DNA from: Pseudisothecium myosuroides | Taxonomy: Eukaryota > Streptophyta > Bryopsida > Hypnales > Lembophyllaceae | NCBI GenBank assembly: GCA_951799445.1 | Contig: OX637295.1 | Span: forward strand, 18,910,001 to 18,974,000 | Direction: 5' to 3' | DNA length: 64,000 bases | In this document: in pieces, positions 37,551-47,289 of the stretch | How the letters are laid out: each line of letters begins with the position of its first letter | Numbering within the stretch: the first letter of the stretch is position 1 | The notes under the pieces: model-generated | Seen by the model: only the letters and a program-made list of their open reading frames with translations | Database searches by the model: none | Told to the model about the DNA's origin: nothing | Translations under genes and position numbers: made by a program

Positions 37551-38747
37551 TTAAACCATAAAGGACCAATTTGCTATTTTTAACAACATAGCAATTTTGG
37601 GCAAGTACTTGTGACTAGAAATTTGCATATTTTAGGCTGGAATTTTAATAGAAGGTAGGGACGAGAAATATCTTTCATGTGCACTAAATTTCATGACATT
37701 TGAAAATATGAGTCAAAAGTTATGGCCTAATATGTTGTTTGTTTCTCAACTTGGGCAGTCCGAGTAGATTAAAAAAAATAACTTTTTTCAAAAACAAAAA
37801 TTTGAAATTGGTTTTTTAAAGTTATAAATACGTAGAAAGCTTTGAATCATTTAATTTCAGTCAATGAGAAAAGTTATGAGAAGTTTAAGTTTGCGGGTAG
37901 TTATGGATTCTCTACTCTAAAATAAACTTCGAAGTCATTTATTTCACTCAATTTACAATATTTTTGAAAAAAATAAAATCCTAGGATGTAGATTGTTTAT
38001 AATAACATTATAGTCATTGGAATTGACATTTTTCAATTCCATAGATAAATTCTTAACAATTTTGTATTTTGAATCATTCTCTACTTCTTTCTATTTGTTA
38101 TTTTTTTTCCTGTATGTTGTACAATTCCAAATGCATTAGAAGAGATTTGGAAGGTAAAGAAGACCATAAGTTCTTGGACTATGGGAACCTTGGAAACTTT
38201 GTCACATCCGCAGTCTAATGTGAGTGCCACATCAGATATTGATGTTTAATTAATTTTTTAAATATTTTTTCAATGTTACGATGTTTTTTATTTTTTTAAA
38301 GAATATATATAATTAAAATAATCTGACATTGCATTGCAATTCCCAACTAAGAAAACAGGTTTGAAACGACCCTCCCTTGCCTTCAAATCTCCCCTAATGC
38401 TTTGAAATTTTTTAAGCATATAGCCAACTTGTTTACAAAAAAAGAATTCAAAGAAGCCCTACCATTTTGAACATTTTTTCATACAAATGTGACCTTGTGA
38501 AGTGCAATTGCCCTATTTTTTGCAAGAATAGAAAAAGGATTTTTGCCAATTCAAACACTAATATCTTCCAATCCGCATGGTGGAAAATTTTGAGTTTTTT
38601 TTCACATCTTTTAAAACTAGCATATTATAAGATCCTACGGTTACATGTGTCCAATTTTTTTTTCTTCTAAAATTTGGTACTTGTATTAGAAATGGTAGTT
38701 TTGGAGTGTTTTTGGTAAACATATAATCAAGAAACTTTAGAGTTTGA
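37551..38747. mobile_element. TTAA-family element, second subfamily, with a nested MITE
   Basis: It starts TTAAACCATAAAGGACC. The right end is decayed (ACTTTAGAGTTTGA, the terminal TTAA now TTGA). It matches, in opposite orientation, the 943-bp copy at 52677-53619 and, in the same orientation, the interrupted copy at 43426-46062. The extra length is explained by an insertion at 38134-38398. Confidence 0.6.
38134..38398. mobile_element. 265-bp inverted-end MITE nested in a TTAA element
   Basis: CATTAGAAGAGATTTGGAAGG-like at the left is inverted at the right (CCTTCAAATCTCCCCTAATG). Sister TTAA elements lack this segment, which supports its being an insertion. Confidence 0.55.
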
Positions 38748-38955
38748 AGGTGAAGATTTTATGGCTTAACGTTGTTATTGTTGCAGACATGCTTAGGGTT
38801 TAGGAATAGGTCGCCAATCATGGAGTTAAGATAGTATAGTTTTTTTTGTCGTTGCAACCTCTATCGCTCCAATTTGAGTCCTTTAACATTCCCGCAATGC
38901 CACCTTCGTGCTCTATATTCATTGTATTATTGCCCACTTTGCGTTGCAATAGATT

Positions 38956-40120
38956 ATACACTACAAGAGAAAGGAGTGTTTTAAGTGAATTTTTAACCCC
39001 TAAAGGACCATTTTCCCTTCGGGGGACAAATGCGTTTTTGGGCAGGTATCTATGGGCTGAAATTTTCTCCTGATTTTTTGAAACTTTTTTTGGAGGTAGA
39101 AAAGCTGATTAGCTTCGTAAGAATATAATTTTTTTCACAATCAATGCCCGGGAACAAAAGTTATGACCAAATAAGCTCAAATGAGGGGGACAAGGGGCAG
39201 CCTGGGCATCAAAAAAAAAATTGCAAAAAGTTGAATTTTTTTTTAAATATTTTTTTCTCATAGATTATATTTTTTTCTATTTGGAAAGCTTTTATTCATT
39301 TCATTTGGATTTGTTATGAGAAAGTTATGGACATTCTTGTTTTTTGGGCAGTTAGAGCATCTTCTTAAAAAAAATAACTTGTAGGATTCATTTCTGAATG
39401 AAATTTTTCAAATTTTTCAAATTTTTTTTTGGCATGGTTTAGTTTACTTGCTAGAACAATCTCACCATTGGGATTAGTGCATTTTAAATCCATCTAAAAA
39501 ATATGAATATTTTAGATTTTCCTTCTATCTCGTACCTACTTCTACTTAACAATTTTTTTAAGAATGAAAATTAATTTTTTTTGAATTTCTTTTTTTTCCT
39601 AGACTCTCAACTCAATTCTCCACTATAAGCATTTAAAGCTCAAAACTCTTTAGTGCAAAAATTTTAAGTTAAAAATGTTCAAAGTAAGAAAATCCAGTCT
39701 CGCAATGTGTTGAAAAACTTGTTTTTTTCACTTTAAACGCAGATATCTTGCAATCTGTGCAGTCAAAAATTCTGAAATTTTTTCCACACACTCTCATACT
39801 AGTTAGGTGTAAGATCCTATGGTTAGATTTGGAAAAAAAAACAATTTAATTTTTTTTTAACTCTTTGCTACAGAAATGACAGTTTTCAATGTTTTTTGGC
39901 AGAAAAAGGCCTCAGTCCTTTAGAGGTTAAATATAGTCCCAGACATAAGATTCTAAGTAATGACCTTCAAGGAGCTTTTTAATAAAAAAAATTTACTAGA
40001 AATACATGTGTTTCTAGTAAAATTTTATTGAAAATCTCCTAAAAAGTCATTACTTATAATCTTATGTCTAGGACTATACTTAAAAATTCACTTAAAACAT
40101 CCCTTTTTCTTGTAGTGATA
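38956..40120. mobile_element. CACTA-type foldback MITE with 3-bp duplication, carrying a nested TTAA element
   Basis: The outer element starts CACTACAAGAGAAAGGAGTG (38959) and ends CCCTTTTTCTTGTAGTG (40117), with ATA duplicated on both sides. CACTA ends and a 3-bp duplication are hallmarks of En/Spm-type elements. Without the nested element it is 225 bp and almost entirely self-complementary, with a loop near 40005-40020. Confidence 0.8.
38993..39930. mobile_element. TTAA-flanked piggyBac-like non-autonomous element, 938 bp (core subfamily)
   Basis: It begins TTAACCCCTAAAGGACC and ends AGTCCTTTAGAGGTTAA. It matches the copies at 10567 and 23831 closely. It is inserted in one arm of the CACTA-type MITE. 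The other arm shows the target with a single TTAA, so the TTAA duplication is directly visible. Confidence 0.85.
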
Positions 40121-40339
40121 GGGGCACCACTTAGTACTTCCGCCATGAGCATTCACAGCCACTTTGCAGACTTATAGTGCTTAGTGCTCTCTTTGTCGCC
40201 AGATTGATTTCTACTTCGTTCAATATGATATTGCTTTTGTTCTTTACACTTGAAATTATGGCTTCAACGTTTTGCAGTCATGTGGATGACCGTGGAGAGC
40301 TTCAAGTTCAAGTGCTGATGGAACTTGTAGAAGGATGGG

Positions 40340-41433
40340 GGGTGAATGCACGAAACACTTGTACTATTTGTTGCGTTTTATCACACCCTAGTTTTTGATT
40401 TTTTTTTGCCATAACTTTTGCGTTTTAGCTCCAAATGACTCAAAATTTATATGAAGCTACTCATAACCATTATACACCTTGCCTAATTTTTTCGTAATTT
40501 TCAAAAATAATTTACTATTTTTAAACAGCCCGATAATTTCTCACAATGGGTGATTTAGGGGGGGGGGGGGTTGCACTTCATTTAATCCAAAAAAACAAAT
40601 TTTGAGCTGAAATTTGGAGAGAATGGTCTTCTAGTAGAATTTATAGCTACTGTCTAAAGGATTTTTAAAAATACTTATTTTTATGTGGTGTACAAGTCCA
40701 CAAAGAGAGCTCCGTTCTGAATTTTTTTTAAAGTTATGAAACATTATTTTGGTGCTTTTTTTGGTCAAAACCTATCACCAAAAAGTTTTCTCAAATTTAC
40801 AATTTTTAGATTTAAAAAAAAAAAAAATCCTATTTTTTACAAATTAAATGTCAAAAGTGGTATTTTCTTCATTGATTTTAGGGTGAATTCTATGTCCAAA
40901 ATTCTAGTGAAGAAAATACCACTTTTGACATTTTAATTTGTAAAAAATAGAATTTTTTTCTTAAAAAAAAATCTAAAAATTCTAAATTTGAGAAAACTTT
41001 TTGGTGATAGATTTTGACCAATAAAAGCACCAAAATAATGTTTCATAACTTTTAAAAAAAATGCAAAACGGAGCTCTCTTTGTGGACTTGTACACCACGT
41101 AAAAATAAGTATTTTTAAAAATCCTTTAGACAGTAGCTACAAATTCTACTAGAAGACCATTCTCTCCAAATTTCAACTCAAAATTTGTTTTTTTGGATTA
41201 AATGAAGTGCAAACCCCCCCTAAATCACCCATTGTGAGAAATTATCGGGGCTATTTAAAAATAGTAAATTATTTTTGAAAATTACGAAAAAAATTAGTCA
41301 AGGTGTATAATGGTTATGAATAGCTTCCATATAAATTTTGAGCCATTTGGAGCTAAAACACAAAAGTTATGGCCAAAAAAAAATCAAAAACTAGGGTGTG
41401 ACAAAACGCTTTAAGTGTTTCGTGCATTCACCC
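40340..41433. mobile_element. Long foldback element, two arms of about 530 bp
   Basis: It begins GGGTGAATGCACGAAACACTT and ends in its inverted copy (AAGTGTTTCGTGCATTCACCC). The arms (about 40340-40873 and 40909-41433) are near-perfect reverse complements with few mismatches and a 9-bp indel near the ends. A loop of about 35 bp separates them. The element at 27784 has the same ends. Target duplication was not resolved. Confidence 0.8.
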
Positions 41434-42263
41434 TAGGGCACATTTACATAGACTTGGAATATTTGTTTTCCACCAATGTGTTCCTTACCATATCCTTATA
41501 ATATTTTTCCACTGAGTGCAGTGAATTTCCTTTCTTTATTTTTGAGAGCAACTCAAAAGTAGAAACCATGATTAGGATTTATTGTTGGTTGTTATTGTGG
41601 TTGAGGATGTTATTTTTGGATGTCGTGGGTGGAGGATAAAAAAACTGGAAATTTTTGGTGTTTGCTTAGGAGGGTTGGATTTAGAGATCGAAAATTTATG
41701 TTTTAGAGGTTTGTGATTTTGGTTTTTGATGGCTGACTCTCCTTTTGAACATATTGACATTGGCTTTGCAAGTGCGACAAAGGCCATCCACAAATTTTGC
41801 AAGTGGAGAGGTAGAAGAAGAAACTGGAGCTACTAAGGAGAGAGACAAAGGAAGGTGCTTACAAAGAAGAGGGCGGTTGAAGCAAAGGTGCAGAAGAGAG
41901 CTCAAAATGCCAAAACTATGCGAAGCTACTTTACTAGTAGTCGCAACTCGAAGAATCATGGTGTGTTGGAATGCGTGGCGAGGGAGGTGTCAATGTCGAA
42001 TCTTCAAGTGCTCTAGTCATGGGTACTAAGTTGATTGAGGGTTTTTGAATTGCTTGGCACCAAAATCCTTCTCTCTTGCCTTGACATGACTTGTTTTGGA
42101 TGATGAAGAAGCTTCTTTGGATTTTTAGGATGATGACCAACTTTGACCTTGCAAGGAAGCCGATTTTGAAAGTGAGCCAAATATTAGTGGAGACGATATG
42201 GTAGATTTTGATGACGACTTCATGGACCGCCTTGCCCTAGAAAAAAGCGGAAGGCTAGACATC

Positions 42264-42842
42264 TTAACCCCTAAAGTCCCAAGGCCATTTTTTTTGTCAA
42301 AAAACACTCAAAACTGCAATTTCTGATGCATTCATCCATAAAAGCAGAAAAAACATTTTTTTTAAGAATCTAACCATAGGATCTTATACTTCACTTATCT
42401 GAGATCACGTGGTAAAAATTTCATCAAATTTGACCGTATGGATTGGAAGATATTAGCATTCAAAGTTGGGCAAAAAGTTTTTTTTCAAGATTGCCCGAAA
42501 AACAAGATTGTCCATAACTTTCTCATCATTAGTCCAAATAGAATGAATCAAAGTTTTACATGTAGACAAACTTATAATATTTTAGGAAAAAAATTTTAAA
42601 AAAATTATTTTGACTTTTTGTGATTTTTTTTGGGTTGCCCGCCGACCTCCATATTTGGCTTTTTGTGCAATAACTTTTGCTTTCGGGCACCAATTGAAAT
42701 AAAAATTATATTCCCAAGAAGCTTATGTGTTTTTCTAGCTTTACAAGAAGTTTTAGAAAATTATGATGAATATTGAGACTGTGCAAGCCTACCCGAACTT
42801 GCATTTTGGCCCCCGTAGGGCCAATGGGACTTTAGGGGTTAA
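42264..42842. mobile_element. TTAA-flanked non-autonomous element, 579 bp, reverse orientation
   Basis: It begins TTAACCCCTAAAGTCCC and ends GGGACTTTAGGGGTTAA. Its right part is the reverse complement of the left part of the 933-bp copies and its left part matches their right part, so it looks like an internally deleted derivative. Confidence 0.75.
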
Positions 42843-42921
42843 GCCTAAGGGTGCAAAGGCAAGATCAACATCTATAATTTGGACAAAGTTAAAAAAATAC
42901 AACCTGTGGAAGTTTGAAAGC

Positions 42922-43089
42922 AAGTAGACCAGGGCTTCTTTTTTTGGCGAAATTTCGCCAGATTCCAACTCCCTCTGACAGATTTCCGCCACTGTGCTTG
43001 GCTCCCTCCAAATATTCACCAACAAACGGAGGGCACAGAGGGACTCCACTGTTCATCTACAGTGCGGAAAAAAAAGCCCTGAAGTAGAC
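42922..43089. mobile_element. hAT-type MITE, 152 bp, exact 8-bp target duplication
   Basis: AAGTAGAC is present on both sides (42922-42929 and 43082-43089). The element starts CAGGGCTTCTTTTTTT and ends AAAAAAAAGCCCTG. An 8-bp duplication with CAGGG-type ends is typical of hAT elements. Confidence 0.85.
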
Positions 43090-44015
43090 ATCAAAAGACC
43101 TGTGGAATGAGGCCATTCTTGCAGAGGACGGTATCATGTAAGTTACATAGTGCAATGCAAGCCATGTACAAGTATGGGAGAGAAATCAATCCAGATGGCT
43201 CCAAAATGGGACACCATTTGTAAGCATGGCAGATACAAAAAATTTACAAGAAATGCGTGGTGTTGTATGCAACTCGCCAACCTGCTACTATAATTGAACA
43301 AATTGAAGGTTGCATTGCAATTGAGTTCCATAAATAATGTGTTCAATTTGCCACATTGTTCTAATTGATTTAAGGTGGAAGGCCGATGATTGAATTGAAG
43401 GCCAGGTTTGAGTTGAATTCGTTCATTAATCCCTAAAGGACCAAGCTACATTTTTTTGGCAACGTAACATTTTCATTAAGAAAAATTTCAGGCCTCAAAG
43501 AGGCCACGAGTTTTGCACCTTCGCTGTGCAATTATGGAAAAGAATTAAAAGAATTAAAAATTTGGAATCTGACATGGCACTTCTGGTGCCTTGTTAGCAC
43601 ATGTCAGATTGGCTATTTAAATTTTTTTTTTAAATTTTAAATTTTTATTTTCAAAATTTAAAAAAAATTAAATAATAATTCTTAATAGAATTTAAAAAAA
43701 AATTAATTTACACCACAAGGGTGCCAAAAATTAAAAAACTCATGGCCTATTGCAAGGTTAAGATATTTTGTAAAGTGGGCAGTTCACTACAAATGGAATT
43801 TTTATTTTTATTTTTTGAAATTTTTACACAACATAGGGACAAGGTTCTTCCTTAAGGCCCAACAATTTTCATAACTTTTAACTACATGATTAAAAAATTA
43901 TTGTATAATATGCAGTTTTTTTTCCTCAACCACGCAGGCTTGGTTGATTTTAAAAAATCACTTTTTTCAAAAACAATAAATTTGAAATTGGTTTTATAGA
44001 TTATATATATATATT

Positions 44016-44018
<3 letters not shown>

Positions 44019-44081
<63 letters not shown>
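44019..44081. repeat. (GT)n microsatellite, about 62 bp
   Basis: An uninterrupted GT run directly beside the insertion point of the TTAA element at 44090. Confidence 0.97.
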
Positions 44082-44082
<1 letters not shown>

Positions 44083-44089
44083 AAAGCTT

Positions 44090-45031
44090 TTAACCCCTAA
44101 AGGACCGGCATGCATTTTTTGGCCGTATAGAAATTTTGGGCAGGTCCGTGTGACTAGAGATTTCCATATTTTAAGCTGAAATTTTAATAGAAGGTGGGCG
44201 CAAGGAATATCTTTCATATGCACTAAATTTCAGCACATTTGGAAATAGGAGTAAAAAATTATGGCCAAATATGTTACTTTTTTTCGTAACTGGGCAGTCT
44301 GGGCAGCAAGAAAAATTTGGCAAAAATTTGATTTTTTTTTTTAAATATTTTTTTTCTTGTAGATTATATTTTTGTCTATCTGGAAAGCTTTGATTCATTT
44401 CATTTGGATTTGTTATGAGAAAGTTATGGACATTCTTGTTTTTTGGGCACTTTGAGCATCTTCTTGAAAAAAATAACTTGTAGGAATGATTTCTATATGC
44501 TATTTTTGCAATTAAAAAAAAATAAAAAATTCTTATGGTTTAGTTTACTTGCTAGAACAATCTCACCATTGGGATTAGTGTATTTTAATTCCATCTAAAA
44601 TATATCAATGTTTTAGATTTTCCTTATATCTCGTACCTACTTCTATTTAATAAATTTTTTAGGAATGATAATTAAGTTTTTTTGAATATTTTTTTTTTCC
44701 CTAGACTCTCAACTCAATTCTCCACTATAAAGATTTGAAGCACAAAACTCTGTAGTGCAAAAATATTAAGTGCAAAATGTTTAAAGTCAAAAAATCTAGT
44801 CCCGCAATGTGCTGAAATACTTGTTTTTTCTGCTTTGAACGCAGATATCTTGCAATCTGAGCGGTCAAAAATTCTGAATTTTTTCCACACATTCTCATAC
44901 TAGTTAGGTGTAAGATCCTACGGTTAGATGTGCAAAAAAAACATTTTTCAAATTTTTTTACTCCTTGCTACAGAAATGGCAGTTTTGAGTGTTTTTTGGC
45001 AGAAAAAAGGCCTTGGGCCTTTAGGGGTTAA
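44090..45031. mobile_element. TTAA-flanked element of mosaic structure, 942 bp
   Basis: It begins TTAACCCCTAAAGGACC and ends GGGCCTTTAGGGGTTAA. The first about 210 bp match the second subfamily (37551, 52677). From about 44300 onward it matches the core subfamily (10567, 23831, 38993). It is inserted in the older copy at 43426. Confidence 0.75.
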
Positions 45032-45058
45032 TCATTTCATTTTGATCAATTAGATGTA

Positions 45059-45460
45059 TAACATTTAGTAGCTTGAAGAGAGGTTGCCTTTCCTTCTCTT
45101 CAAGCATCATCTAAATAACTCATCTACATTTGAATGTTTATGACATGCCATCATGATATTAATAACATTCCAGATTTTGAGGCTAATCCAAATTCTAAGG
45201 CAAGTTAATATTAAATGTTTATAATTGTCATATTGAGGAATTGCTTTAGTATATTCATCAACAACTTTATTTGGGGGAGATAGTGATGAATACCTGACAA
45301 CGATTGTATTCCCCAATCACTTGAAATAAATCACATCAAGCCCCAAACTAGTATTTTGACCCTTCTTGACACCTGTTTTTATAGCTATTGATATGGTGTG
45401 GAATATTCTACACCATTTTGTTGGGAGGAAAGCAACACACCGAGCTGCTACTGAATGTTA
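45059..45460. mobile_element. Inverted-end insertion, about 402 bp
   Basis: TAACATTTAGTAGC at the left is inverted at the right as GCTACTGAATGTTA. The segment is absent from sister copies of the host element, which supports its being an insertion. No coding motif recognised. Confidence 0.5.
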
Positions 45461-46123
45461 TGTGAAAGTTATGAGGAGTTATTGTTTGTAGGGCAATTTT
45501 TGTTTGTAGGTAGTTATGAATTCTCTATTCTAAAATAAACTTTGAAGACTTTTGTTTTATTCAAAAAAATAAAACCGTAGAATGTAGATTGTTTATTACG
45601 GAGTACAACATTATAATCATTGGATTGGCATTTTTCTATTCCATATCTAAATTCTTAACAATTTAGTATTTTAAAGCATTTTCTACTTCTTTGTACTTAC
45701 TATTTTTTTCCTATATGTTGTATAATTCCAAATGATCTAAAAAATTTCAAGCATGTAGCCAACTTGCCTTGAAGAATGAATCCAAAGAAGAACCACCAAC
45801 ATAGACCTTTTTCATAAAAATGTGACCTTGTAAAGTACAATTGCCTAACTTTTTGTACATTTCAAACACTAATATTTTGCAATCCACGCGGTGGAAAATT
45901 CTTGAAAGTTTTTCCACATCTTTTAAAATGAGTGCACTATAAGATCCTACAATTACATGTGTCCAAAAATGTTTGAAAAACACACACGTGGTACTTGCAC
46001 TAGAAATGGCAATTTTGGAGCGTTTTTGGTGAAAATATAGTCAAAAAACTTTTAGGAGTTAATGTTTGTGATATGCCTTTCAAACATTAGTATGTTGGTT
46101 CCAATTAAGTCAGGGTTAAATAC

Positions 46124-46790
46124 ATGTATGATATTGTAAAGCAAAGGATCCAAAGTTTGATGTCCGGTGCCACATACTTGGCTATGGCAATAGACAAGAT
46201 CAGTGCTTGTGACATTACAAGATGGATTGCCATCTACACATATGTTATGGTCAATTGGTGTTGTGTGCCTCTATTGCTCACCATCCAGAAGATGGATCGT
46301 GGCAGTGCAAGTGCTAATAAGTTGACTAAGGTGTTTATGAGCGTCTTGAGCGTAGAGGAGGGAGGGGCATTTTAGATTTGGAGATCTCTTTTGGGATTGC
46401 GGCTTTCTTTTAGTATCGATGGGGTTAATACATTCCAGAGGCTAAAGAATGGAGTGACAATACAAATCAAGGACAAATATGCTCCCTTCTACATTGGTGT
46501 TTACTATTGAGTCCATCATCTAAACCTTGTAGTGCAATCCCTGTCCACTTTGCCGGTGATGCATGTAGTTGATGAAGTGTTAAAGATGACACGTAGCTAT
46601 TTTGCACATTTCTTGAAGAAGGTAGTAGAATTCAAGGCACTACAACAATTGTCTTCCAAGTGGCTGAAGTTACCAAAGAACCTCAAGCGTTGTTGAATGA
46701 GTTGCCTTGGTCTAATTTGGAGGATGTTGATTGAATATAAGGGAGTCATAGCGATGATGCACATAGACAAAACCAACAAGAAGTGAGACA
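46124..46790 (+). pseudogene. hAT-like transposase remnant, N-terminal/central part
   Basis: An open frame from 46124 (MYDIVKQRIQSL start, then LAMAIDKISACDITRW) continues after a stop and frame change with SIDGVNTFQ, KNGVTIQIKDKYAPF, VHHLNLVVQSL and YFAHFLKKVVEF. In hAT-type transposases of the zinc-finger/DUF4371-like group, similar words follow in this order (a D-x-x-T-x-x-x-W block, a DG-x-x-x-FQG block, a KYAPF block, an HC-x-H-x-x-NL block, a YF block). Several stops make it non-functional. Its continuation lies at 50277-50690 on the same strand. Confidence 0.6.
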
Positions 46791-47289
46791 AAAAGCTCTG
46801 GTGAGTTGAACTACCCTTTTTTCCAATTGCTTTAATATATTTTTGCAGTTAGAACTCTTGGCTTGATGGACATATTCTATCCATTTAATCATTTTTGAAT
46901 CTCATTAACATGTTTGATGATTTTAGTAAATCACAAGTTTATAGTTGGTTTCAGATATGTTCTTTTAGTTACACATCTAGCCGTAAAAAGGCTCTGAGTC
47001 AAGAGTAGTTGTTTGTTCACTTGTGAGTAATTTCTTCTTTGGAACTTTTTCAAATTAGAAGTCTACTGAATTGCACGCAAGTTGCTCTATAATTAATGCT
47101 AAAGGTGGTGAACATACTAATCTAGTGGGCTCAAAAGAGAGATGCATTCATCTCATTAGAGAAAAAATGATGCCTCTGGAAGGCTGCCAAGCAATGACAT
47201 CTTTAAATATTTCCACATCACCACCGGACCTATAGAATATCACTTGCTGTAAGTTCACTTTATGTGATTTTTGCAAGGGTGAAGTTAGG

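Larger units (their letters stand above)
41728..43140 (+). pseudogene. Decayed protein-coding remnant, probably of a transposon, split by two insertions
   Basis: Protein-like stretches occur in shifting plus-strand frames: one with GFASATKAIHKFCKWRGR from 41731, a Lys/Arg-rich stretch near 41860-41990, an acidic stretch (ISGDDMVDFDDDFMDRLALE) near 42175-42240, then a stretch from about 42843 to 43138 that includes KYNLWKFESK and DLWNEAILAEDGIM. The TTAA element at 42264-42842 and the hAT MITE at 42930-43081 cut it, and skipping them continues the acidic and KPKGAKARS-type parts. I cannot assign the family. Confidence 0.4.
43426..46062. mobile_element. Old TTAA-family element split by at least two insertions
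   Basis: It starts TTAATCCCTAAAGGACC and ends AACTTTTAGGAGTTAA. Segments 43426-43490, about 43735-44018, 45032-45058 and 45461-46062 follow the same order as the second-subfamily copy at 37551. The intervening blocks are the TTAA element at 44090, an inverted-end insertion at 45059-45460, a GT microsatellite, and an A/T-rich block at about 43490-43735. Confidence 0.55.

Noticed and set aside
44014..44223. Open frame with His-Thr repeats
   Set aside because: It is translation of the (GT)n microsatellite.
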